Positions 23,884 to 29,759 of a stretch of DNA of 31,037 nucleotides are shown in pieces (positions within the stretch are counted from its first letter, which is position 1; every line of letters starts with the position of its first letter). The position numbers and the translations under genes are program-made. The DNA is taken from positions 1 through 31,037 of the IMG/VR virus record IMGVR_UViG_3300022074_000226; one strand, given 5' to 3'. Under the pieces are notes generated by a model. That model worked only from the letters and a program-made list of their open reading frames with translations. It was not told the DNA's origin and made no database searches. Source of the stretch: a virus.

Positions 23884-24173
23884 AACAAGCGGCTACAAAA
23901 CTAAACGAAGCAAGTGAAATAACAATTCCTTTGCGTAATCTTATTAGTATGATTGCGTTTACTGCTGTTTCTGTTTGGGTTTATTTTGGTCTGACAGAAC
24001 GGATTAGTTTTCTTGAGCATAACCTTGAGCTTACAATGCAAGAGGTTGAAGAAAATGATAACTGGATAGATGATTTTGAACCGCCTAAGTCTGTCCAAGA
24101 TACTGTGGCAAGGGTACATGATCTTGAGATTGAGTTAGCAAAATTGAAATTATCAATGGAGTTAAATAAATGA
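23880..24173 (+). CDS. Inner-membrane coiled-coil protein, spanin-like shape
   Basis: The 97-residue product has a membrane segment at about residues 20-37 after a basic or polar start, then a long charged helix (ERISFLEHNLELTMQEVEENDNWIDDF). A Pro-containing break and a second heptad-rich helix (VARVHDLEIELAKLKLSMEL) follow. One N-terminal span followed by a periplasmic coiled coil is the layout of an inner-membrane spanin. No overlapping or embedded lipoprotein partner is found, so the call rests on shape alone. Confidence 0.55.
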   Translation: MKQAATKLNEASEITIPLRNLISMIAFTAVSVWVYFGLTERISFLEHNLELTMQEVEENDNWIDDFEPPKSVQDTVARVHDLEIELAKLKLSMELNK

Positions 24174-24547
24174 TACAGGCACTGATCCCGATTGTAGGTA
24201 ACTTGGCTGGCTCTTGGTTGCAGGGCAAGGCTGATGAGAAGAAAGCCACCAGTGAAGCCAAGGTAGCCAAAGCCAAAGCGGAAGCAGAGGTAATGAAGGT
24301 TGCCGCTACGCATGAGGCTGGCTGGGAAAAGATAATGGCTCAAGGTAGTCAAGATAGCTGGAAGGATGAGGCATGGACTGTTTTGTTCATAGTTATAATA
24401 GCTATGTGCTTCATTCCACCTTTACAGCCCTTTGTTGAGCGTGGGTTTGCTGCGTTAGATACAACACCCGATTGGTTTCAATGGGCAATGTATGCTAGTA
24501 TAGGTGCGTCATTCGGTTTGAGAGGTCTGAAAGGACTGAGAAAATGA
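24170..24547 (+). CDS. Holin family protein resembling the GTA three-span type
   Basis: The 125-residue product has a hydrophobic start (ALIPIVGNLAGSWL) and then an Ala/Lys/Glu helix (residues 20-50). SWKDEAWTVLF leads into a membrane segment at about 69-85 and another span lies at about 103-118. The order of amphipathic helix, a Trp-rich SWKDEAW segment and paired spans matches the gene-transfer-agent-type holin family. It lies next to the two-span candidate and close to the lysozyme. A second holin in one phage is not rare. Confidence 0.65.
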   Translation: MIQALIPIVGNLAGSWLQGKADEKKATSEAKVAKAKAEAEVMKVAATHEAGWEKIMAQGSQDSWKDEAWTVLFIVIIAMCFIPPLQPFVERGFAALDTTPDWFQWAMYASIGASFGLRGLKGLRK

Positions 24548-24741
24548 AGCGCAAACCTAGTAAGCCTAAGTCTAAATCTCGTGTAAATGAGGCTGGTAAT
24601 TACACCAAGCCAACCATGCGTAAGAACTTGTTTAATCGGATAAAGGCCAGTGGCAAGGGTGGTAAACCAGGCCAATGGTCTGCAAGAAAAGCGCAGATGC
24701 TTGCCAAGCAATACAAAGCTAAAGGCGGGGGGTATAGATAA
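24544..24741 (+). CDS. Basic mini-protein 1 (KGGKPGQWSARKAQ type)
   Basis: The 65-residue protein is about one third Lys and Arg and has a single acidic residue. Its text VNEAGNYTKPTMRKNLFNRIK and GGKPGQWSARKAQMLAKQYKAKGGGY is a pattern I recall from many marine phages and some bacteria, with no proven role. It may bind nucleic acid. Overlaps with the neighbours are ATGA and TAATG. It is the first of five basic mini-proteins in 1.5 kb. Confidence 0.75.
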   Translation: MKRKPSKPKSKSRVNEAGNYTKPTMRKNLFNRIKASGKGGKPGQWSARKAQMLAKQYKAKGGGYR

Positions 24742-25001
24742 TGCCACTGAAAAAGTCACAGCGCAGTCTTAAATCATGGACAAAGCAGAAGTGGCGCACC
24801 AAGTCTGGCAAGCCTAGCACACAGGGCAGAAAGGCTACTGGTGAGCGTTATCTTCCGTCTGCGGCTATTAAGTCTCTATCCCCTGCTGAGTATGCTGCGA
24901 CTACCAGAGCAAAGCGCAAGGCTACAAAGGCTGGTAAGCAAGTATCAAAACAGCCTAAAAGGATTGCTAGGAAAACCAGAAGGTTTAGAAAGGTAAAGTG
25001 A
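24741..25001 (+). CDS. Basic mini-protein 2 (DUF5872-like)
   Basis: The 86-residue protein reads LKSWTKQKWRTKSGKPSTQG, then TGERYLPSAAIKSLSPAEYAAT and a Lys/Arg-rich tail. I associate the WTKQKWRTKSGKPS and GERYLP pattern with the DUF5872 family found in phages and marine microbes; function unknown. It has only two acidic residues. Binding to DNA or RNA through its basic surface is plausible. It begins in the previous stop codon and ends in the next start. Confidence 0.75.
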   Translation: MPLKKSQRSLKSWTKQKWRTKSGKPSTQGRKATGERYLPSAAIKSLSPAEYAATTRAKRKATKAGKQVSKQPKRIARKTRRFRKVK

Positions 25002-25117
25002 TGAAACGAGCAGCAAAAGCTAAAGTCAAAAAGGTAGCGGCTGGATTACGCAAGGCATCTCGTTCCCATGCAAAACAAGCTAAAGTTTTGACAAAATTAG
25101 TAAAGAAAAGCAAATAA
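25001..25117 (+). CDS. Basic mini-protein 3 (38 residues, no acidic residue)
   Basis: A very short gene fills the space between the DUF5872-like gene and the lysozyme; its ATG overlaps the previous stop codon (TGATG). The product, starting MKRAAKAKVKKVAAGLRKAS and ending LTKLVKKSK, has 15 or more Lys/Arg and no Asp or Glu. It reads as one amphipathic basic helix, like a histone tail or a cationic peptide. It could condense DNA or disturb membranes. I know of no family. Confidence 0.6.
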   Translation: MKRAAKAKVKKVAAGLRKASRSHAKQAKVLTKLVKKSK

Positions 25118-25119
25118 AG

Positions 25120-25569
25120 ATGAACAAGGATCGTTTGCGCGAAGAAATTGCAGAAGATGAAGGGTGTAAGTATGAAATATACTTAGATCATTTGTCTTTG
25201 CCCACTTGTGGAATAGGTCATTTGGTTTTGGAGAGCGATGAAGAATACGGCAAGCCTGTAGGCACTGTTGTGGAACAAGAAAGAGTGCGTAAATTATTTG
25301 ATCTTGACATTGCTGTTACGATTGATGAATGCAAAGTTTTGTACACAGACTTTGACAATCTTCCAGAGGAATGCCAACATATAATTGCTAACATGATGTT
25401 TAACATGGGCAGACCTCGACTCAGTGCTTTCAAAGGTATGAAAGCTGGTGTAGATGCCCGTGATTGGGACAAGGCCGCAGATGAAATGGTTGATAGCCGT
25501 TGGTACACTCAGGTTCCTAACCGTGCCAGAAGGCTTGTAGACAGGATGAGGGCGTTGAGTGATGGCTAA
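25120..25569 (+). CDS. Endolysin, T4-type lysozyme (GH24 muramidase)
   Basis: The 149-residue enzyme cuts the glycan of peptidoglycan at the end of infection. The catalytic triad is complete: E14 in EDEG, D23 and T29 before GIGH, with the same spacing as E11, D20 and T26 of T4 lysozyme. Later family blocks include NMMFNMGRPRLSAFKGM (about residues 91-107) and SRWYTQVPNRARRLVDRMR near the C-terminus. No signal peptide or SAR segment is present, so it needs a holin. It starts two bases after the 38-residue gene and its last codons overlap the next gene by eight bases. Confidence 0.93.
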   Translation: MNKDRLREEIAEDEGCKYEIYLDHLSLPTCGIGHLVLESDEEYGKPVGTVVEQERVRKLFDLDIAVTIDECKVLYTDFDNLPEECQHIIANMMFNMGRPRLSAFKGMKAGVDARDWDKAADEMVDSRWYTQVPNRARRLVDRMRALSDG

Positions 25570-25867
25570 AACACCAGCATGGCAACGCAAAGCTGGTAAG
25601 AACCCTAAAGGCGGTTTAAACGCCAGAGGACGGGCTTCAGCAAAAAAGCAGGGTATGAATCTAAAAGCCCCTGTAAAGAAGGGTGACAACCCTCGTAGGG
25701 CGTCTTTCCTAGCACGTATGGGAAACATGAGAGGGGCAGAGAGAAAGAATGGTAAACCGACAAGGCTACTCCTGTCTCTCAGGGCATGGGGTGCAAGCAG
25801 CAAGGCTGACGCAAAGTCGAAGGCGAGGGCAATATCAAAACGTAACAAAGCAAAGAAAGGAAAATAG
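25562..25867 (+). CDS. Basic mini-protein 4 (DUF6321-like)
   Basis: The ATG at 25562 lies inside the lysozyme gene; an in-frame GTG is one codon upstream. The 101-residue product has AWQRKAGKNPKGGLNARGRAS, then APVKKGDNPRRASFLARMGNM and GKPTRLLLSLRAWGASSKADA, which I associate with the DUF6321 family of phages and bacteria. About a quarter is Lys or Arg, with three acidic residues. The family has no proven function that I know. The conserved polar pattern suggests a nucleic-acid or nucleotide contact. Confidence 0.75.
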   Translation: MAKTPAWQRKAGKNPKGGLNARGRASAKKQGMNLKAPVKKGDNPRRASFLARMGNMRGAERKNGKPTRLLLSLRAWGASSKADAKSKARAISKRNKAKKGK

Positions 25868-25869
25868 TC

Positions 25870-26013
25870 ATGCCAATGGGCAAAGGGACTTACGGATCGA
25901 AGCGGGGACGCCCCGCAAAAAAGAAAGCAGCTAACGGTAAGAAGCTGACTGCAAAGCAAAAGACTTTACCAACTGCTTTGCAAAAAAAGATTATGAAGTC
26001 TAAAAGATCTTAG
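25870..26013 (+). CDS. Basic mini-protein 5 with an AT-hook
   Basis: The 47-residue product has no Asp or Glu and contains SKRGRPAKKK at residues 10-19. This holds the RGRP core of the AT-hook, which binds the minor groove of AT-rich DNA. It is the last gene on this strand before the convergent operon; its TAG overlaps the stop codon of the opposite gene. The start lies two bases after the previous stop. An architectural DNA-binding or packaging-associated role fits the motif. Confidence 0.65.
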   Translation: MPMGKGTYGSKRGRPAKKKAANGKKLTAKQKTLPTALQKKIMKSKRS

Positions 26014-26276
26014 ATTAAAGGCTCACCACCAGCCGCAAGGTACTGAGTAAGGCACTCAATGACATACGCCTCAGTCAGATACCCATAGCTTGTGTGACCA
26101 TCTATAGGAATGATGTGCTTGGCTTTCATAGGTTGGAAGCCATGCGCTTCTATCATTCTAAACAATCCCCATCCACTTAAAGTAAGGCCAGCATAGTAAT
26201 CACTAGCTGCTGGCCTCGCTTCTGCTAGGCTCGTTTGATTTCCATTCTTGAGTAAAACAACATTGTCTTGTGCCAT
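26010..26276 (-). CDS. Hypothetical protein at the end of the leftward operon
   Basis: The 88-residue product has no recognised domain. Its body (GWGLFRMIEAHGFQPMKAKHIIP, then YLTEAYVIECLTQYLAAGG) looks like a small helical protein. GGGAG lies about ten bases before the ATG. Its first 74 bases overlap the end of the neighbouring 66-residue gene in another frame. The stop codon overlaps that of the opposite-strand AT-hook gene. Confidence 0.6.
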   Translation of the reverse strand: MAQDNVVLLKNGNQTSLAEARPAASDYYAGLTLSGWGLFRMIEAHGFQPMKAKHIIPIDGHTSYGYLTEAYVIECLTQYLAAGGEPLI

Positions 26277-26403
26277 AACAAAGCAATCTCCCTAATCCAT
26301 TAATAACCCAAGTGCCAGCTTTCAACCCGTGCTTTTCTCCGCATCTATCACAAGTAACTGATGTTTCTGTGTGGCTGTACTGGCGTTTGGGTTTGTTTCG
26401 CAT
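26203..26403 (-). CDS. Small Cys-rich, probably zinc-binding protein
   Basis: The 66-residue product has a CxxC pair at residues 18-21 (CDRCGEKH) and further cysteines at 42, 48 and 49, suggesting one zinc site. The N-terminus is basic (RNKPKRQ). GAGGAA lies six bases before the ATG, a good ribosome site. The gene follows the structured intergenic region directly, so it is the first gene that region could control. The C-terminal Ser/Glu-rich part overlaps the next gene and may be poorly constrained. Confidence 0.6.
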   Translation of the reverse strand: MRNKPKRQYSHTETSVTCDRCGEKHGLKAGTWVINGLGRLLCYGTRQCCFTQEWKSNEPSRSEASS

Positions 26404-26417
26404 TTATTCCTCATATG

Positions 26418-26540
26418 AAAAAAAATATACGGTGATGCAATTACTTGGCTATGATAAAAGTGGTTACTTGCAAGCTTAACGCATAGCGCATTACATCTGT
26501 CGTCCGATGCCGTATCACCGCTTTCGAGTAAGCAACCACT
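26418..26540 (-). ncRNA. Candidate structured RNA with interleaved stems and a U8 tract
   Basis: The 149-base gap between the SSB-like gene and the Cys-rich gene folds on the leftward RNA. P1 pairs 26540-26530 (AGTGGTTGCTT) with 26469-26459 (AAGTAACCACT), 11 pairs with one G-U. P2 pairs 26520-26514 (CGGTGAT) with 26436-26430 (ATCACCG). P3 is a local hairpin of TAATGC and GCGTTA (26493-26477), again with one G-U. P1 and P2 interleave as in a pseudoknot. An eight-U tract (26425-26418) follows P2. The two G-U pairs would be C-A mismatches on the other strand, which points to a leftward RNA. It may be a small RNA or a leader that governs the two genes downstream. Confidence 0.5.
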
Positions 26541-26552
26541 AACTTAATTTAA

Positions 26553-26897
26553 CTAAAATGGTATATCACTGTCATCAAGATCTTCTATTGGCGCAGTCTT
26601 TGGATGATGTTGTGCCTGTACTGACTCTGCTACAGGCTTTAACCCACCCTGGGACACACCGTCAGAGATGCTATCGCCAGCTTGATAGGCAGATGCTGCC
26701 CTGATGCTGATACCGATACTGCCATCATCATTAATAAAACCACTGACGCTATAATTTTGGTCTGCTCTTAGATGAATGTCAGCAGGGCTACCATCTTTGA
26801 ATGGCTTCCATTTGCTGTTGCCATAATCTGCTTTTGACTTATCGTCTGTGTTCTTAAACAAACGCATTGAACATACTGTGTGATACTTCATTGCCAT
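26553..26897 (-). CDS. Single-stranded DNA-binding protein (SSB-like, acidic DIPF tail)
   Basis: The 114-residue protein ends in DLDDSDIPF, almost the conserved tip of bacterial SSB (acidic run, then DIPF), which docks replication and repair partners. The body (residues 1-75, with WKPFKDGSPADIHLRADQNYSVSGFI and SIGISIRAASAY) has strand patterns compatible with an OB-type fold but does not match classical SSB closely. A Gln/Ser/His-rich linker joins the two. AAGGAG, eight bases upstream of the ATG, lies in the end of the previous gene. It would coat single-stranded DNA during phage replication and recombination. Confidence 0.7.
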   Translation of the reverse strand: MAMKYHTVCSMRLFKNTDDKSKADYGNSKWKPFKDGSPADIHLRADQNYSVSGFINDDGSIGISIRAASAYQAGDSISDGVSQGGLKPVAESVQAQHHPKTAPIEDLDDSDIPF

Positions 26898-26898
26898 T

Positions 26899-27564
26899 TT
26901 AATTGCTCCTTGGCTTTAGTGCTGCATTTCTGCGGATTAATATTTCCTTACATCTCTGGTGTAGTTCTGGTGCTGCGTTACTCATTTCTCCCATTTGTTC
27001 CTGCAACCATCCAGACTTCATATACTCTTGCAATTCTTTATATGTCCTCTTGTTAGTTGCCTTTACATCGATCTCACGCAGTAGATCACGATACTTTTGC
27101 AGACCGTCTGCCCCGTCAGGTTCTGGTTCTTCAACAGGCGGTATGTAATTACCACCAGATTTCTTTAAGCTGTCAGCTTCTTCTTCACTGTAAACAAATC
27201 CGCTTGCACCAATTAGCTTTAAAATCACGCGATCTTTTGCACGTTTCTCTGCCATTGCCCAAGGGTATTCGTTTTTGTTGTTAGCTGGTGTAGCCTCTCC
27301 TATTGACCAAGCTGTTAAGGAATCCATATTGCCCCTTACACAAACCACTGCTATTTTTGCTTGTGATTGTGCCTCTATTATTTGAGGCGGTTCAAAGACT
27401 ATATTAACATGGTCAGCAATACGTTCTAGGGCAGCATGAAGTATAACAGGTGTGCCGTGACAGTTCCAAACTGACCCTTTATCTATTGCTGGGTCTAACC
27501 CACAAGCCACAATTAACTTGCTCAGATGCTCTGGCAATGTGGCATTTCTCTTAGCATAAGCCAT
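26899..27564 (-). CDS. Putative single-strand annealing (recombination) protein
   Basis: The 221-residue product has a conserved-looking core AWSIGEATP at residues 85-93 and YPWAMAEKRAKDRVILKL at 100-117, followed by GASGFVYSEEEAD. The core recurs in phage proteins placed with exonuclease and SSB genes. The AxxxAxKRAxxDxxLxLxG arrangement is reminiscent of Erf/Rad52-type annealing proteins. The C-terminal part is Glu/Lys-rich and helical. Here it lies three bases upstream of the SSB-like gene, in the same operon as the PD-(D/E)XK exonuclease. That set makes an exonuclease/annealase/SSB module likely, but the call is mostly contextual. Confidence 0.5.
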   Translation of the reverse strand: MAYAKRNATLPEHLSKLIVACGLDPAIDKGSVWNCHGTPVILHAALERIADHVNIVFEPPQIIEAQSQAKIAVVCVRGNMDSLTAWSIGEATPANNKNEYPWAMAEKRAKDRVILKLIGASGFVYSEEEADSLKKSGGNYIPPVEEPEPDGADGLQKYRDLLREIDVKATNKRTYKELQEYMKSGWLQEQMGEMSNAAPELHQRCKEILIRRNAALKPRSN

Positions 27565-27716
27565 TACAATTTCTCCTTACTTATCCCCAGCTTGTCGGCA
27601 ATGAGATGTATGAATACTTCCCATGTTTTCTCGACTGTGTTTAGCTTTGTTTCCAGATCTATTACCCTAGCACATAGCTCATCTATGCGCTGTTCTAGTT
27701 CTTGTTTCTCAGTCAT
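27564..27716 (-). CDS. Small coiled-coil protein (50 residues)
   Basis: I place the start at 27716, where GGAG lies nine bases upstream, rather than at upstream codons inside the neighbouring gene. The product TEKQELEQRIDELCARVIDLETKL is one heptad-rich helix, then KTWEVFIHLIADKLGI. It overlaps the previous gene by eight bases and the next by TAATG. A dimerising accessory of the recombination proteins is possible; no family is recognised. Confidence 0.6.
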   Translation of the reverse strand: MTEKQELEQRIDELCARVIDLETKLNTVEKTWEVFIHLIADKLGISKEKL

Positions 27717-28041
27717 TATCTGGCTCCGTATAAAACTCTGTTGCCCACATGATAAGCTGGCCTCTACCGCTTTTACCTTTGCGCTTACGGCTATCAACTT
27801 TAATCAAGCCTTTCTCTTTTAGCTGCTTGTATCTAGCTGTGACGGTGCTATAACGGTGATGTGGCAGGGCATTTAGTACCTCGTCTGATATGCACCCTGT
27901 CACCCCAAACTCCCAGATAGCATCTAAAACAACGCTTTCCATGTGTGAGGCATCAATGCTTGTAGCCGCATCGTGGCTGGTAGCAGGATCATTACGTCGA
28001 ACCAGCTTGTATGCTGGTGTATCAAAAAGATCGTTCATCAT
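27709..28041 (-). CDS. Winged-helix DNA-binding protein
   Basis: The start at 28041 is preceded by AGGA with seven-base spacing and overlaps the previous stop codon (TAATG); the TTG further upstream is unlikely. The 110-residue product has RRNDPATSHDAATSID at residues 15-30, then a helical segment VVLDAIWEFGVTGCISDEVL, HRYSTVTARYKQLKEKGLI (recognition helix and wing start, about 62-80) and a basic RKRKGKSGRGQ wing. This is the usual layout of small phage winged-helix proteins. It could regulate the operon or help replication initiation. Confidence 0.65.
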   Translation of the reverse strand: MMNDLFDTPAYKLVRRNDPATSHDAATSIDASHMESVVLDAIWEFGVTGCISDEVLNALPHHRYSTVTARYKQLKEKGLIKVDSRKRKGKSGRGQLIMWATEFYTEPDND

Positions 28042-28355
28042 TACTTGATCCTTTCGCAACGGTAAGTTTCTGTGCCTTTGACAATGCGAGTTTTAAGTGA
28101 CTTTTTGCCATAATAAACATTCATAAAGCTATGCAGTCGATTACGCATTTGTGCATTAGGAACAATCGTTACATCGCCAACCTCTATTTTTGACAACAAA
28201 TTATGCAAGTCGCCAGTACGTATCCTGCCATTAGAAACAGTCACATCGAATGGCACAATTTTAGGGGGCGTAATAGGGGGTATTGCGCCACTTTTTTTAG
28301 CGTTAAACACCGCGTCCTTTATCTTCATAAGATATTTCCAAGTAATAACTTCCAT
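28041..28355 (-). CDS. Hypothetical basic protein of the recombination operon
   Basis: I use the ATG at 28355, overlapping the exonuclease stop codon (TAATG), with GGAG six bases upstream. The 104-residue product has a hydrophobic and basic start (ITWKYLMKIKDAVFNAKKSG), a Pro-rich stretch (IPPITPPKIVPF) and then a region with IEVGDVTIVPNAQMRNRLHSFMNVYYGK. The last part has the feel of a small helix-turn-helix or nucleic-acid-binding fold ending in a basic strand (TRIVKGTETYRCERIK). No family is recognised. Confidence 0.6.
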   Translation of the reverse strand: MEVITWKYLMKIKDAVFNAKKSGAIPPITPPKIVPFDVTVSNGRIRTGDLHNLLSKIEVGDVTIVPNAQMRNRLHSFMNVYYGKKSLKTRIVKGTETYRCERIK

Positions 28356-29245
28356 TACAAACTCCATGCTTGCTTTGCTAGTGTTAAGATTGAATGCCCA
28401 TGCCTACGTGCAATCTCGTTATAATCTGGCTGTACCAGACCAAACAGTGTACGCCATGAGCCGTTAGCCGCACGGAAAAGGTTTTGTGTAACCTTCCAAC
28501 TTTGCACGGCTTCACTGTATGCACGGTTCAGATTTTCCTCTGACAGTGCGTTACAATTCTCTGGTGTTGCTATGTGCCAGCCAGCCCCTGTGACAAACAG
28601 CAAAGCTGGTGTCTCGCCTGTGGCTTTCCAATAAATAGATTGTTGCGTGACTTGTTGCCATGAAGGCTCAGTCTTTGGCTTTGGTGTGCGCCAAGTGCGC
28701 GTACCGTCTTTCTTTGTAGGGTTTCGCACGGGCAGTGAGCATTTAAGATCTAACTGTCTGCCGCCACCGCTAAAGTCCTGATACAGCATGATAGGCACAT
28801 CACTCTCAGGCTCATCATGCCATCGTTGATATTCACCACTGATCTGATTAGCTCGTTCAAAAAAATAATTAACGCCCTCAACAGCAGACGCAATCATGTC
28901 AGGTATGACAACCGAACAGGCATCCATTTCCTCTGCGTCTTTACCATCATCCCAATCAAACGGCTTATGCTCATGGAACTTTGACATAGCATGTCTGGTA
29001 GCCTCTGCAATGGTCATGCCCTCTTGCTGGCCTATGATTGGATTGAAATCATCTAGTCCAAGAAACAGGTTTACCCCGTGCTGTACGCAGATGCCAGCCC
29101 ACGGTTTTGAGGACATTGGAAATTTTATATTATGCTCCTCTCTCAACCAAATTTTTAAGATCATCTCGTACTTTAATGCTGTAGCTCCGCTGGCACTATC
29201 ATGCCGCAAACCCATATCAGCCAATGCTTCTGGTGCTTTTTTCAT
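28355..29245 (-). CDS. PD-(D/E)XK exonuclease (RecB/Cas4-like)
   Basis: The 296-residue protein has the nuclease core in order: His56 in VQHGVN, D157 in the LYQDF segment, D166-L-K168 (LDLK, the DxK motif) and then QQVTQQSIYWKATG at about residues 197-210, the Q-x(3)-Y helix typical of RecB/Cas4 folds. PALLFVT supplies the next strand. It is the first gene of the leftward operon and would make single-stranded ends for the annealing protein. The ribosome binding site is poor (AAAGGGC, ten bases upstream). Substrate polarity cannot be read from the sequence. Confidence 0.75.
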   Translation of the reverse strand: MKKAPEALADMGLRHDSASGATALKYEMILKIWLREEHNIKFPMSSKPWAGICVQHGVNLFLGLDDFNPIIGQQEGMTIAEATRHAMSKFHEHKPFDWDDGKDAEEMDACSVVIPDMIASAVEGVNYFFERANQISGEYQRWHDEPESDVPIMLYQDFSGGGRQLDLKCSLPVRNPTKKDGTRTWRTPKPKTEPSWQQVTQQSIYWKATGETPALLFVTGAGWHIATPENCNALSEENLNRAYSEAVQSWKVTQNLFRAANGSWRTLFGLVQPDYNEIARRHGHSILTLAKQAWSL

Positions 29246-29283
29246 GTTTTGATTTGCCCTTTGTTTTTTTAGAATGTTTTTTA

Positions 29284-29312
29284 GGATTAACGTGTGATTG
29301 ACTAACTGTCAA
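29284..29312 (-). promoter_or_regulatory. Leftward early promoter of the recombination operon
   Basis: On the minus strand TTGACA (29312-29307) is a perfect -35 box. TAATCC (29289-29284) follows after 17 bases as a -10 with four matches. Transcription would start near 29277 and leave about a 30-base leader before the exonuclease ATG at 29245. Confidence 0.6.
29298..29312. promoter_or_regulatory. Operator dyad shared by two divergent promoters
   Basis: TTGAC and GTCAA form a perfect inverted repeat around five bases (TAACT). Flanking TGTG and CACA extend it with one unpaired base. Each half-site is part of the -35 box of one promoter, so a dimeric regulator bound here would block both at once. 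The Cro/CI-type protein encoded next door is the obvious candidate. Confidence 0.55.
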
Positions 29313-29326
29313 CACATTGTTACTAT
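29298..29326 (+). promoter_or_regulatory. Rightward promoter of the regulator gene
   Basis: TTGACT (29298-29303), a 17-base spacer and TACTAT (29321-29326) make a strong sigma70-type promoter. The -10 ends six bases before the ATG at 29333, so the predicted start of transcription falls on or next to the start codon. Confidence 0.7.
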
Positions 29327-29332
29327 CTTTTT

Positions 29333-29530
29333 ATGAAATTAAAAGATTATTTAAAAGCTAAGAAAATATCACAAGCACGTTTTGCGAGGCGTCTGAATAT
29401 GTCTCGCTCTGCTGTATCCAGGCTACTTGATGGCAGCAGGTTTCCATCACCTGAGACTATCAGGCGTGTATCATTAGCAACAAACGGTGAGGTAACGCCC
29501 AATGACTTCTATGACCAAGCCATGCAGTAG
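29333..29530 (+). CDS. Cro/CI-type helix-turn-helix regulator, probably leaderless
   Basis: The 65-residue protein is a single XRE-type domain: LKAKKISQARFARRLNMSRSAVSRLLDGSRFPSPETIRRVSLATNGEV, with the recognition helix at about residues 24-33. There is no oligomerisation or cleavage domain, as in Cro-like proteins. No Shine-Dalgarno sequence precedes the ATG, and the promoter -10 ends six bases upstream, so the mRNA is probably leaderless, as for lambda cI from its maintenance promoter. It likely binds the adjacent dyad and controls itself and the leftward operon. The stop codon overlaps the next gene. Confidence 0.8.
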   Translation: MKLKDYLKAKKISQARFARRLNMSRSAVSRLLDGSRFPSPETIRRVSLATNGEVTPNDFYDQAMQ

Positions 29531-29759
29531 ATGTAAGGGCAAAGGTTTCTCTTATGTAAAAGATTACTTTGACCCTACTGATGTAGTGCCAGAGGATTGT
29601 GAACTGTGTGATAGCACTGGCAAGGTGCGTGACATAATCCATCAGGGTGATGGCTCTTTCTCTGTTACGCTAAGTGATGGGCGTTGTGTTAAGTGCCTCT
29701 CTAACATGAACGATAACAGCAAATGTGATGTATGTGGATTGAGGTATAACAATGGTTGA
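29502..29759 (+). CDS. Zinc-ribbon-like protein with four CxxC pairs
   Basis: The 85-residue product has CxxC pairs at 8/11, 33/36, 62/65 and 75/78. The first two (CSRCKGKG, CELCDSTG) are the CxxCxGxG pattern of DnaJ-type zinc centres. It could hold two zinc ions. GAGGT lies eight bases before the ATG at 29502; a second ATG nine bases on is possible. It overlaps the regulator by 29 bases and the nuclease by eight. It may be an adaptor for protein or nucleic-acid binding; the exact role is unknown. Confidence 0.65.
   Translation: MTSMTKPCSRCKGKGFSYVKDYFDPTDVVPEDCELCDSTGKVRDIIHQGDGSFSVTLSDGRCVKCLSNMNDNSKCDVCGLRYNNG

Noticed and set aside
25294-25959. Long leftward open frame of 221 codons over the lysozyme and basic genes
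   Set aside because: It is antisense to three well-supported genes, has low-complexity Phe/Leu/Ala-rich text mirroring Lys/Arg-rich codons, and no ribosome binding site.
27526-27822. Rightward Cys/Ser/Phe-rich open frame with hydrophobic segments
   Set aside because: It lies opposite three leftward genes linked by TAATG-type overlaps and ribosome sites.
28896-29252. Rightward open frame of 118 codons opposite the exonuclease gene
   Set aside because: The leftward frame contains a complete nuclease motif set; the rightward one is its shadow.
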